A program made the translations under genes and the position numbers. From positions 3,798,501-3,862,500 of the forward strand of contig NZ_CP133262.1 of assembly GCF_030915405.1 (NCBI RefSeq): a stretch of 64,000 nt of DNA, read 5' to 3'. The DNA is from Neobacillus nitrireducens (GTDB taxonomy: Bacteria > Bacillota > Bacilli > Bacillales > Cytobacillaceae). Below are positions 28,899 to 37,464 of the stretch, piece after piece (position 1 is the first letter of the stretch; each line of letters begins with the position of its first letter). The notes beneath the pieces were generated by a model. The model was not told the DNA's origin and made no database searches. It worked only from the letters and a program-made list of their open reading frames with translations.

Positions 28899-29477
28899 TT
28901 ATTTTAATATTTGTACTTTCACTGTTTTTCTTCCCCATTGAATGGCCTTCTTATAAGATGGAACGAAGATATCAATCTTTTTTCCTCTCATGGCGCCACC
29001 GGTGTCACCGGCAATAGCATAGCCGTAACCTTCAACATATACTTTCGTACCAAGCTTAATCACTTTCGGATCTACTGAGATTACTTTTAGTTTTGGATTT
29101 TTCTTAAGATTTAACCCTATAGCTGTGATCCCAGAGCATCGCTTACAATTTGCAGTATAAGCAGTAGCACTAACGGTAATGGTCTTTACAACTTTTAACT
29201 TCGTTGATTTACTCGTAGTAGTTACAGATTTCTTTGGAGCAGGTTTACTAACGGTTGAGCTAGTAATCTTTAACTTTTGATTCGGATGAATCGTATTTGA
29301 TTTAAGGTTATTCCATTGTTTTAAGGTGTTCACGGAGATTTTATATGTTTTTGCAATACGATAAAGCGAATCGCCACTTTTAACTTTATATGTATTGGAT
29401 GCTGCTAATGCGCCATTATTACTTCCAAATAATATCATACCTGCCAAACTGAACATGACTAGGAATTTCTTCATCAC
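28899..29477 (-). CDS. LysM and 3D domain exported wall hydrolase-like protein (YocH type)
   Basis: The protein has 192 residues: signal peptide (1-26, ending ALAAS), a LysM peptidoglycan-binding domain (28-72; YKVKSGDSLYRIAKTYKI), a Lys/Thr/Ser linker, and a 3D domain (about 98-190) with SATAYTANCKRCSG and AGDTGGAMRGKKIDIF, where D158 and D169 are two of the family's aspartates. This is the same architecture as B. subtilis YocH, a wall-turnover autolysin. Starts at GTG 29477 or ATG 29474 are both possible behind AAAGGGG. A WalR-like site lies in the promoter region. Confidence 0.88.
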   Translation of the reverse strand: MMKKFLVMFSLAGMILFGSNNGALAASNTYKVKSGDSLYRIAKTYKISVNTLKQWNNLKSNTIHPNQKLKITSSTVSKPAPKKSVTTTSKSTKLKVVKTITVSATAYTANCKRCSGITAIGLNLKKNPKLKVISVDPKVIKLGTKVYVEGYGYAIAGDTGGAMRGKKIDIFVPSYKKAIQWGRKTVKVQILK

Positions 29478-29509
29478 TGAAAACCCCTTTCTCTTGTTAT
29501 ATAAAAGTT

Positions 29510-29526
29510 ACCACAATAGTATTACA
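29510..29526 (-). promoter_or_regulatory. WalR-like direct repeat
   Basis: On the minus strand TGTAAT-ACTAT-TGTGGT matches the WalR consensus TGTWAH-N5-TGTWAH perfectly in the first half and with two mismatches in the second. yocH of B. subtilis is a WalR target, so context supports it. Confidence 0.35.
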
Positions 29527-29574
29527 GTTATATTTCAATAGTTTACTAGTTGTATGACAAAACCGTTATAATCC

Positions 29575-29587
29575 GGTGTCAGGCACC
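29575..29587. repeat. GGTGTCAGGCACC element
   Basis: Exact copy of the dispersed 13-mer, followed 15 bp later by the small hairpin AGCGGACTTTGTCCGCT. Confidence 0.75.
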
Positions 29588-29809
29588 CTTCGTGGACAAA
29601 ACAGCGGACTTTGTCCGCTATAGGTGGACAGTGAGAATGAATCCTATGTTTTGTGTATGCGGTAATGAGTTAAATGGAGGTATTATCTACTATGAGGGGG
29701 TACTTTTTTTCTAGTAATTTTTAATCAATGCCCACAATTTTACAAGTAATAGTGATAAAATGTAAATAAATAGAAATGTTTAATAATTGAATAGTAATGG
29801 GGGAGAGCG

Positions 29810-32800
29810 GTGAAATATTTCTGGTCAGTAATTTTCATGGTACTTAGTTTATCAATAATGACCTCTATCGCAAGTGCGGAAGAGGTTACTATCCAGCCAA
29901 AGGTTTCAAAGTTTGATACGAAGGTGATTTTTGATGAGAAAAAGGAGTTTAATGATCAGGAGTTAATTGTAAAATTTACTTCGGGCACATCTTCAAATCA
30001 ACGAAAGACTATTTTAAATCTAGTAAATGCCAAAGAAGTAGACCAATTAGAAATGGGAGACTTTTCATTCGTTAAAGTTCCCAATGGTTCGGATCTAGAA
30101 AGCCTTTCAAAAATTTTATTGAAAAATAAACAGGTGCTTTTTGTCGAACCAAATTATGAAGTAAAAAGTACTTACGTACCAAAGGAACCAAGTTATAAAA
30201 AACAGTGGTATTTAAACAAAATCCAATTGCCAAAAGCTTGGGACAAAACTAGAGGCTCGTCTAATATTACGGTTGCCGTGATAGATGGCGGGGTTCAGAA
30301 GGATCATCCTGACCTTAAAGGGAAAATTGTCAGCCCTTATAATGCGGTAACTGGGAATTCTTATTATACCCCCAATGAACATGCTACACATGTCGCAGGT
30401 ATAATCGCAGCCAGCTTTAATAAAAAGGGCATTGCTGGAATTGCTCCGAATGTAAAAATTATGCCAATCAATGTATTCGATTGGCAGGGAGCAAGCGCCT
30501 ATAATGTGGCGGTTGCTCTAAACTATGCCGTCGACCATCATGCTGATGTTGTTAATATGAGCTTGGGAAGTGAAGGCTATAGTTATCTATTGGATTCTTA
30601 TATCCAGTATGCTAGGGCGAATGGAATTGTCCTTGTGGCTGCTGCTGGGAATTCGGATTCCTATATCCCTATGTATCCAGCTGCATTAAATGGTGTTATT
30701 GGTGTCAGTGCAACTGATAATAATGATCGTATTACTAGCTTTTCAAATTATGGTAACTATATAGATTTGGCGGCTCCAGGTTTGTCTATTTACTCAACAA
30801 TAAGCGGAAGCTCCTATGATTACATGTCTGGGACCTCAATGGCAGCACCGGTAGTAGCGGGAGTAGCTGCACTGGTTCTCTCAAAAAACCCATTTTTAAG
30901 TCCCAGTCAAGTAGAGAGTATTCTAACCAGATCAACTACTGACCTTGGGAACAGGGGCTGGGATTCATTTTATGGATATGGAAGAATTGACGCATACAAA
31001 GCTGTTTCGAAAACACCTGCGCCTATTTCAAAACTAACAGCACCAACAACCTATAATATGACAGGGACAAATAAGGCTGCCTTTTCGATTACCGCTGCAA
31101 GCAGTACCAAGGTTTCCTTATATCTACAGACCACTCGTGGAAAAACAGTACGAACAATCTTTAGTAATAATGCTTCTTCCGGAAGGGGAATTTATGCCTC
31201 TTGGGATGGAAAAACTAGCAGTGGAGCTTATGTAACGTCAGGCACATACAAGCTATTAGCGAAGGTGTGGAATAGTAAGGGCACAATCTATAAAAGCTCC
31301 AATATTAAAATAGTAAACAATGTGAGACCTGCAATAGTAGTGTCAAGCAATTATTTCTTTTCGCCTAAAGTAAGCGGAAAACTAACTATTCCTTATCAGC
31401 TAACACTAAAGGGAAAAGTTACCGCGGTTATAACTGATAATAGAGGTAAAACAATCCTGAAAATTCTCTCCAATAAATTCTTATCAAGCGGTAAGAAGTC
31501 AATCGTTTGGAATGGGAAAGATTCAAGAGGGCATATGATAAAAGATGGCACATACTATCTCATTATGTCCCCAGCAGACAGCCGTAATAGAAAAGGGAAA
31601 ACGAAAAAGGTGCAGATAAAAGTGGATACTGCGCGTCCATCCGCTAAAGTTACATTGTCATCCACCTTATTTAAAATGAACACTAAAAACACAGCCACAG
31701 CTAAATTAAGTCTGAATGAAACCTCAAATGTCCTTGTAAATGTAGTGAACGAAAGTGGAGTTAGTATAAAAAGATTAATTTCTAAACAATCCCAACCAGG
31801 TACTATCTCGATTAGCTGGAATGGGAAAAATGATAAAAACCAGTTGGCCGCGGAAGGAAAGTACCGATATAGTATTCAGTTAAAAGATGTGGCTGGGAAT
31901 ATTACAAAGATGAATAGTAGTCTATTCTCCCTCCAAGACTGGCGTATTCCTGCTATTCAATCGAGTAAAGATTTTAATTTTATTACAAAAGGAACGAAGA
32001 CGTTTACCTATACCTTAACGAAGCCTGGAAACGTTTCTATTGATATCTATAAAGGGACTACCCTGGTTAAGACCATTGAGAAGGATGTTTATAAGGAAGC
32101 TGGAAAACAATCCTTTATGTGGGATGGAACAGATACTGCTCTGAATCAAGTAGTCGATGGGGATTATCAATTTAGAATCAATGTAGTGGATAAGTATCGT
32201 TTGTCGCAAACCTTCACAGGGAATTTACATGTTCGTCTCACTAATATTCAAATTAGTTATCCTGATATCGTGAAGTTTACAAATGATAGCGGGAGTGAGG
32301 TATATTATAAACTTTCACAGGCAGCAAATGTGACAATCGAGATATTCAATGCATGGGATGGGAAAGTTAGAACCATTAAGAAAAATGAACCAGTTAGTAC
32401 AGGTATACAATATTTTAGCTGGGATGGCCAGGATGATAATGGATATGATGAGTATGATGACAATTATTTCTATGTGATCACAGCTCAAAATGTTTACGGT
32501 CAGAAAACATCAGTCACTGGGCAAATGACCAGGAGAGGAAACCCTTCATGGCTGGAATTACATTCTGTTGAATTTCCAATAACATCTGACCAGACTCATA
32601 ATGGCCAAATGCAGCTGACTATTCGAACGACTCAAGATGTTAAAGCTATTTTGTATGTCTATAACTATAGTACAGAATTGGATAAAAATGAGTATTCCAT
32701 TAAACCAGGTGAAAATAATATCGTTTATACTAAACCTAATTCAGATTACTTATTTTATTTAGTGGAATATCAAGACCTATTAGGTAATGAGTATTGGTAT

Positions 32801-32845
32801 TATATTGACGAATATGGGTCTGCTATTTACGAATATGACTTCTAA
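29810..32845 (+). CDS. Large secreted subtilisin-family protease with FlgD-Ig-like repeats
   Basis: The protein has 1011 residues. A signal peptide (1-23) precedes a propeptide of inhibitor I9/fervidolysin type (about 48-120; ELIVKFTSGTSSNQRK, VLFVEPNYEV). The S8 domain (about 130-400) has D159 (AVIDGG), H191 (NEHATHVAG), N281 (AAAGNSDS) and S343 (GTSMAAPVVAG). The usual HGTH motif reads HATH here. Residues 410-1010 hold six or so FlgD/Ig-like modules with the recurring ISWNGKNDKNQLAAEGKYRY-type pattern (W-x-G-x-[DN]-x-x-G). GTG start behind GGGGGAGAG. Degradation of extracellular proteins or wall-protein processing is likely. Confidence 0.9.
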   Translation: MKYFWSVIFMVLSLSIMTSIASAEEVTIQPKVSKFDTKVIFDEKKEFNDQELIVKFTSGTSSNQRKTILNLVNAKEVDQLEMGDFSFVKVPNGSDLESLSKILLKNKQVLFVEPNYEVKSTYVPKEPSYKKQWYLNKIQLPKAWDKTRGSSNITVAVIDGGVQKDHPDLKGKIVSPYNAVTGNSYYTPNEHATHVAGIIAASFNKKGIAGIAPNVKIMPINVFDWQGASAYNVAVALNYAVDHHADVVNMSLGSEGYSYLLDSYIQYARANGIVLVAAAGNSDSYIPMYPAALNGVIGVSATDNNDRITSFSNYGNYIDLAAPGLSIYSTISGSSYDYMSGTSMAAPVVAGVAALVLSKNPFLSPSQVESILTRSTTDLGNRGWDSFYGYGRIDAYKAVSKTPAPISKLTAPTTYNMTGTNKAAFSITAASSTKVSLYLQTTRGKTVRTIFSNNASSGRGIYASWDGKTSSGAYVTSGTYKLLAKVWNSKGTIYKSSNIKIVNNVRPAIVVSSNYFFSPKVSGKLTIPYQLTLKGKVTAVITDNRGKTILKILSNKFLSSGKKSIVWNGKDSRGHMIKDGTYYLIMSPADSRNRKGKTKKVQIKVDTARPSAKVTLSSTLFKMNTKNTATAKLSLNETSNVLVNVVNESGVSIKRLISKQSQPGTISISWNGKNDKNQLAAEGKYRYSIQLKDVAGNITKMNSSLFSLQDWRIPAIQSSKDFNFITKGTKTFTYTLTKPGNVSIDIYKGTTLVKTIEKDVYKEAGKQSFMWDGTDTALNQVVDGDYQFRINVVDKYRLSQTFTGNLHVRLTNIQISYPDIVKFTNDSGSEVYYKLSQAANVTIEIFNAWDGKVRTIKKNEPVSTGIQYFSWDGQDDNGYDEYDDNYFYVITAQNVYGQKTSVTGQMTRRGNPSWLELHSVEFPITSDQTHNGQMQLTIRTTQDVKAILYVYNYSTELDKNEYSIKPGENNIVYTKPNSDYLFYLVEYQDLLGNEYWYYIDEYGSAIYEYDF

Positions 32846-32855
32846 ATTCAAAATA

Positions 32856-32893
32856 AAGAGAACTTTGCCACATCAAGGCAGAGTTCTCTTTTA
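32856..32893. terminator. Bidirectional terminator between the subtilase and LCP genes
   Basis: AAGAGAACTTTGCC (32856-32869) pairs with GGCAGAGTTCTCTT (32877-32890), one T-G style mismatch, with T-runs on both strands. Confidence 0.85.
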
Positions 32894-32899
32894 TCTTGT

Positions 32900-33835
32900 T
32901 TATTTAGTTTCCAATTGTGTTTTCAACTCAGATTGGATCCGTTGCTTCTCGTCACCTGGAACGATATAGTAATAGATTCCATTTATTTTTGTACCAGAGC
33001 CTTTAACAGTCATTTGCTCGACGTTACCTGCCGCACTTCTGTAGTTCTTTTGAATGTCCATCATTTGATCAAAGGTAAGGTTTGTTCTAACGTTATTGCC
33101 AAGTGCTGCAAAAATAGTTTGATATTTAGTAAGTGAAGAGAGACTTGCGCCTTCACTCAAGACACCTTGAATGATTTCACGTTGCCGTAATTGACGTCCA
33201 AAATCGCCGCGGGGGTCTTCATGTCTCATTCGGGTAAAGGCTAATGCCTTTTTACCATCCAAAGTCACCTGACCTTTTGGAAAATGATAACCACCTTGTG
33301 AAAAGTCTAAATCATTATCAACGGTTATCCCGCCAACCGCATCAACAATATCTTTAAAGCCTTCCATGTTCACTTTAACAAAATAATCAATTGGAATATC
33401 CAAAAAGTTTTCAACCGTGTTCATGGCCATTTCTTCATTACCAAAAGCATAGGCATGGTTGATTTTATCCTCTGTTCCTTTACCGATAATTTCCGTGCGA
33501 GTATCTCGTGGAATACTAAGCATCTTGACAGAATTTAATTTAGGGTTAATAGATAGTACTATCATAGTATCCGAACGACCTTTATCACCTTTACGCTGGT
33601 CCACGCCCAAAAGGAGAACGGAGAAAGGTTGCTTGTTTTGTAGTGATACTTCCTCTACCCGTTTATCGGATTTAGCACGGTCAATGGGATGATGCATCGT
33701 TTCGACAGCGTTTGTTAATGATCTATAGACTGAATAGGCATATACCCCAACCCCTATAAAGAGGACTAATAAGATAATTCCAGTAACGCGGAGCCATTTT
33801 TTCTTTTTCTTTGTATTTTTGTCAGCTCTCATCAA
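32900..33835 (-). CDS. LytR-CpsA-Psr (LCP) family polymer-to-peptidoglycan ligase
   Basis: The protein has 311 residues: a Lys-rich cytoplasmic tail, one membrane helix (about 16-38, VTGIILLVLFIGVGVYAYSV) and an extracellular LCP domain. Key elements are LLLGVDQRKGDKGRSDTMIV, IPRDTRTEI (catalytic arginines), KINHAYAFG, and VDAVGGITVDND. The family transfers teichoic acid or other polymers from undecaprenyl phosphate to peptidoglycan. Here it could attach the polymers encoded downstream in the window. TTG 33835 (6 nt after GGAGG) or ATG 33832 are both possible starts. Confidence 0.92.
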   Translation of the reverse strand: MMRADKNTKKKKKWLRVTGIILLVLFIGVGVYAYSVYRSLTNAVETMHHPIDRAKSDKRVEEVSLQNKQPFSVLLLGVDQRKGDKGRSDTMIVLSINPKLNSVKMLSIPRDTRTEIIGKGTEDKINHAYAFGNEEMAMNTVENFLDIPIDYFVKVNMEGFKDIVDAVGGITVDNDLDFSQGGYHFPKGQVTLDGKKALAFTRMRHEDPRGDFGRQLRQREIIQGVLSEGASLSSLTKYQTIFAALGNNVRTNLTFDQMMDIQKNYRSAAGNVEQMTVKGSGTKINGIYYYIVPGDEKQRIQSELKTQLETK

Positions 33836-34021
33836 TTCTTACCTCCGAAACATATTTTAAACTATATTTTAGAATAGCAGAATTTATCGAAATTTAATAC
33901 ATTTATTTCAAAAAATTACATAATTTTTAACTGGTTTTTCTGGAAAAAATTTTTCGTGAATGTTACAATGAAATATTTGTAAATCGATATTTTTTGAAAA
34001 ATAAAATTAGTAGAATAGTAG

Positions 34022-34135
34022 GCCGGCTGGAACATAACTATATTAAAACAAAAAGCTGGGAAAGTTGTCGAAGTAGTAGCAATTGACAAAGCCGCCAATA
34101 CAAGTAAACCGAAAAAGGTAACCGTAAAGAAATAA
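34022..34135 (+). pseudogene. Orphan C-terminal tail of a Big_6/Ig-repeat surface protein
   Basis: A 37-codon frame begins right after a TAG at 34019 and ends at TAA 34133. It reads KQKAGKVVEVVAIDKAANTS then KPKKVTVKK, the usual end of bacterial Ig-like (Big_6 type) repeats (pattern KQKAG-x-x-[LV]-x-V-x-A-x-DKAGN-x-S). It has no start codon or ribosome-binding site and sits before an intact terminator. It is best read as the remnant of a larger deleted surface-protein gene. Confidence 0.7.
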
Positions 34136-34182
34136 GCAATACAAAAAATCCCTGAGATGTTTTCAGGGATTTTTTGTATTGC
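34136..34182 (+). terminator. 20-bp perfect terminator hairpin
   Basis: Perfect 20-bp arms (34136-34155 and 34163-34182) with loop GATGTTT; the 3' arm contains TTTTTT. It begins one base after the stop of the orphan tail and is its probable original terminator. Confidence 0.85.
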
Positions 34183-34253
34183 TAGATTATGAGGACTAAA
34201 GTTTTTCTTATATTAATATTTTACTATTTTTGTTAAAATTTAAGAGAGATATA

Positions 34254-35546
34254 GTGAAAAGGATGGGGAAAGTGTTGAAGACGGGACGTTTTTTAAAGGG
34301 AATCTTTATTATGATGATTTTATTTGCACTGGTCATTCCAGCAAAACTAGCCAGTGCGGCAGAATTAACAGCACAGCAAAATTTTTCAAAGAAAGTATCC
34401 GCAGAACTAAATAAGTACATAAAAAAAACGGGCGGTAAGGTCACACTTGAATACAGGGATTTAGTGACGGGTGATACCTTTCAAATCAATGGGAAAACAC
34501 CTAACCGAGCAGCAAGCACGATTAAATTGCCTCTTGCCCTTTATATCATGGAGCAGGCTGATAAAGGAAAGATTAACTTAAATCAAAAGCTTAAATACAA
34601 AAGCTATCATTATTATAGCGGCAGCGGCGTTATTCAAAAGGATCGGGTTGGGACGACCTACACCATCAGGGACCTCGTCAAAAAGGCGATGATTTACAGT
34701 GATAATATCGCGTTCATTATGTTAAAAGAACGAGTGGGCCAGCGTAATTTCATTAAATATATGAAAAGTGTCGGCGGTCAGTATGCCTATCCTAATGGGC
34801 AAAATTTAACCTCTGCTAATGATTTAACGATCTATGCAAAAAGACTCTATCAATTTTCCGAGAAAAGTGCTCTCGGCAAAGAGCTTGTCGGTTATTTGAA
34901 AAGAACAGTCTATAATACGACGATACCGCGTGGGATCAAGGGAACAGCTGTCGCCCACAAGGTCGGGATGATTCCAATGGACAGGATTTATAATGATGCT
35001 GCGATTGTGTATGACAAAAACCCATATGTATTAGCGATTATGACAAAAGGAATTTCCTATGATAAATCACAAAAGGTGATTGCGGGATTAGCAGCGATTG
35101 TTAATAAGCATCATCAGACAAAAGCAACAGCAAACTATTTTAAGAGTAATGAGGATGTAACCATCTATCAAGATAAGTCGAAAAATGCAGCGGTAGGGAC
35201 ATTAAAAAAATATCAAACACTTAGAATTCTTTCGAATCAGGGGACATGGTATCAAATCAAATTTGGTAAGGGTTCAGGTTATATCCAAAAGAAATCAGTG
35301 ACCGCCCTGTTGAAACATGCCGTAACTGGCTGGTCAACCAATCAACCGCAAATAGGAATTATTAAGATGAAGGCAATCGCACCTGTCTTTGACGAAACCA
35401 CTGCAGGTTCGGTAATCGGCTATATTAATAAAAATCAAGATTACTATTTTTTCAAAAAAGAAGATGACTTCTATGGCGTAGATATAGGCGGAAGAGTGGG
35501 GTATGTCGCAAGTAACTATATAACGGAACTTAGCGTAAGCAAGTAA
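34254..35546 (+). CDS. Secreted class-A-type serine hydrolase with SH3-like domains
   Basis: With GTG 34254 as start the protein has 430 residues: signal peptide (1-36, ending KLASAA), then a beta-lactamase class A-type fold at about 45-300. The motifs are S88-x-x-K91 (ASTIKLPLAL), S149-D150-N151 (IYSDNIAF) and HKVG as the KTG equivalent. Two SH3-like modules follow (DVTIYQDKSKNAAVGTLKKY and further to VSK). This suggests a penicillin-recognising hydrolase acting on wall peptides rather than a resistance enzyme, since a Glu166-type omega-loop motif is not clear. Upstream starts (TTG 34230, ATG 34263) cannot be excluded. Confidence 0.8.
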   Translation: MKRMGKVLKTGRFLKGIFIMMILFALVIPAKLASAAELTAQQNFSKKVSAELNKYIKKTGGKVTLEYRDLVTGDTFQINGKTPNRAASTIKLPLALYIMEQADKGKINLNQKLKYKSYHYYSGSGVIQKDRVGTTYTIRDLVKKAMIYSDNIAFIMLKERVGQRNFIKYMKSVGGQYAYPNGQNLTSANDLTIYAKRLYQFSEKSALGKELVGYLKRTVYNTTIPRGIKGTAVAHKVGMIPMDRIYNDAAIVYDKNPYVLAIMTKGISYDKSQKVIAGLAAIVNKHHQTKATANYFKSNEDVTIYQDKSKNAAVGTLKKYQTLRILSNQGTWYQIKFGKGSGYIQKKSVTALLKHAVTGWSTNQPQIGIIKMKAIAPVFDETTAGSVIGYINKNQDYYFFKKEDDFYGVDIGGRVGYVASNYITELSVSK

Positions 35547-35617
35547 ATTGGCCGATTTAGCTAGGGGACATGGGACCCTGGCTTCTTTACATAATTTTTA
35601 GTAGGAGGCAACTAGAT

Positions 35618-36568
35618 TTGATGAAAAAGAATTGGATTCTATCATTTTTCCTATTACTAGTGATTTTAATAAATACTAGTAAAGTAGAAGCTGCAGTGGA
35701 GGGCGATAAAACCCTGCCGGTCACACCAACGGTAAACAACCTTACCAATAAATCGTTTACGATAAGTGGGAAGGCTGAGCCGAATACGATTGTGTATGTA
35801 AAAAGAGATTCGAATTATTACCTAAAGACGACTGTAGACTCAAACGGGAATTATACTATTCCGATGCCACAGCAAAAATATGCAACTATAATGGAAATTT
35901 ACTCCGTTGATAGGGCCGAAAATAAAAGTCTATCAAGAAAAGTTGTCGTTAAATCACAGCCAAGGCTAAAAAGGAAGATACTGAATGTATCGGTCATCCG
36001 GCAATTGCCTGAGCTGCCCCGCGGATGTGAAGTGACAAGCTTAGCGATGCTGTTGAATTATTCAGGAACTAAAGCAAATAAAATGACACTCGCGAAACAG
36101 GTGAAAAAAGATCCTGCAAAATTGACCCGGAAAAATGGCAAAATTTATTTTGGCCATCCCAATTATGGATTTGTCGGCAATATGTACACCTTTAATAAAC
36201 CAGGATGGGGTGTTTTTAACAAACCTATTGAAGCCTTAGCGGAAAAGTACAAACCAAATAGAATTAAAAATCTAACTGGCAAACCGTTTGAAACCATCCT
36301 TAGTTACGTAAGTGCCGGACACCCTGTTTGGATCATTAACACCAGCTGGTTCAGCCGTGTCCCGAACGAATATTGGCAGACCTGGTATACATCACACGGT
36401 ACCATTCGGATTACCTATAAAGAGCATTCCGTTGTTATTACTGGTTATGATTCCAATTATGTCTATTTCAATGATCCATTAGATGGGACAAAGAATAAAA
36501 AACGGCCGATCAAATCATTTGTTGCGGGCTGGAAACAATTCGGAAGCCAAGCAATTAGTTATTATTAA
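35618..36568 (+). CDS. Secreted C39-like cysteine peptidase with Ig-like domain
   Basis: This protein of about 316 residues has a signal peptide (ILSFFLLLVILINTSKVEA), an Ig-like module at about 30-115 (ITISGKAEPNTIVYVKRD-like: FTISGKAEPNTIVYV), and a YvpB/C39-like papain-fold domain. Its catalytic Cys is in LPELPRGCEVTSLAMLLNY and its His in YKEHSVVITGYDSNYVYFNDP. AGGAGG is 9 nt before TTG 35618 and 12 nt before ATG 35621; I list the TTG. It follows the serine hydrolase by 71 bp. The substrate is unknown. Confidence 0.82.
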   Translation: MMKKNWILSFFLLLVILINTSKVEAAVEGDKTLPVTPTVNNLTNKSFTISGKAEPNTIVYVKRDSNYYLKTTVDSNGNYTIPMPQQKYATIMEIYSVDRAENKSLSRKVVVKSQPRLKRKILNVSVIRQLPELPRGCEVTSLAMLLNYSGTKANKMTLAKQVKKDPAKLTRKNGKIYFGHPNYGFVGNMYTFNKPGWGVFNKPIEALAEKYKPNRIKNLTGKPFETILSYVSAGHPVWIINTSWFSRVPNEYWQTWYTSHGTIRITYKEHSVVITGYDSNYVYFNDPLDGTKNKKRPIKSFVAGWKQFGSQAISYY

Positions 36569-36692
36569 GGAGTTGTTCATATTCTTGGTCTCAGTAGGAA
36601 TAACATTCCTTTAGCAAGAAATGGGGAAAAGCGTCAACTGCATATCTTAGAATAGAAGCTTAAATGGTCTTAAATTTAGAGGGGGAAGGTTT

Positions 36693-37409
36693 ATGTTAAA
36701 TAAAACATCTACTGTATTTCTTACCATGATACTTCTAATTAGTACCTGCTTTTTTTCAACGGAATCCACCTATGCGTCGGAAATAAGCACCAATAAGATT
36801 GTTTATTTGACCTTTGATGATGGACCCAATCGATATACCCCTAAAATCCTAGATATTTTGAAAAAGAAAAAGGCGCATGCGACCTTCTTTTTGATCGAAG
36901 GGAATATTAAACGAAATCCGAAAACTGTCCAACGAATGATTAAAGAGGGGAACTATCCAGCGTTGCATAGTGTTTCACATGATGTCCACAAGTTATATCG
37001 CGGTAGTTCAAATAATGTGGCAATTGAAATGGAGAAAACACGTCAAACTTTATTAAGAGTTTCAAAGTTTAATAGCAGGTTGACACGGGCTCCTTATGGC
37101 AGTAAGCCTTATATGAAAAAACCACTCCGCGATGCTCTAGCGAAAAGGGGTTTCAAAATGTGGGATTGGGATGTTGATACGCTGGATTGGAAATATAATC
37201 GGACGAGACCGACCCAAATTACCTCAAGGGTTAAATCAGGACTTAAGGGCAAAAGGGACCCAATCGTGATCCTTTTCCATGATTCACGGGGAACAGCTGA
37301 GCAACTGCCAATTATCATCGATTATCTTCGGAAAAAAGGTTATAAGTTAGAGGTTTATGACCCCAATCGACATGTAGTGAAAAACTTTTGGAATGACAAG
37401 CGATTATAG
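36693..37409 (+). CDS. Secreted polysaccharide deacetylase (NodB domain)
   Basis: The protein has 238 residues with signal peptide (1-29). All five NodB motifs are visible: TFDDGP (40-45, metal Asp43), HSVSHD (92-97, His92 and His96), RAPYGS (132-137), DWDVDTLDW, and LFHD near residue 206. It should remove acetyl groups from N-acetylated sugars of the wall, most likely peptidoglycan as in PdaA-type enzymes. GGGGGAAGG precedes ATG. It has its own terminator and lies with other wall enzymes. Confidence 0.9.
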   Translation: MLNKTSTVFLTMILLISTCFFSTESTYASEISTNKIVYLTFDDGPNRYTPKILDILKKKKAHATFFLIEGNIKRNPKTVQRMIKEGNYPALHSVSHDVHKLYRGSSNNVAIEMEKTRQTLLRVSKFNSRLTRAPYGSKPYMKKPLRDALAKRGFKMWDWDVDTLDWKYNRTRPTQITSRVKSGLKGKRDPIVILFHDSRGTAEQLPIIIDYLRKKGYKLEVYDPNRHVVKNFWNDKRL

Positions 37410-37429
37410 TTAGTTGAAATCGATATGAA

Positions 37430-37457
37430 AGGGCTGCCCAAACGGTCAGCCCCTTTT
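37430..37457. terminator. Terminator after the deacetylase gene
   Basis: AGGGCTGCCC pairs with GGTCAGCCCC (one mismatch), then TTTTTA. It also lies just past the convergent acyltransferase stop. Confidence 0.75.
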
Positions 37458-37464
37458 TATAGAG

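Larger units (their letters stand above)
29478..29809. other. Divergent promoter region between the LysM-3D and subtilase genes
   Basis: It holds a WalR-like site (29510-29526), a GGTGTCAGGCACC element (29575-29587) and a hairpin AGCGGACTTTGTCCGCT (29603-29619). The rest is AT-rich DNA. No gene is seen. Confidence 0.5.

Noticed and set aside
34254-35546. Antibiotic-resistance beta-lactamase
   Set aside because: The SxxK, SDN and KxG motifs are present, but the SH3 tail, the HKVG variant and the wall-enzyme neighbourhood fit a wall hydrolase; no clear omega-loop Glu was seen.
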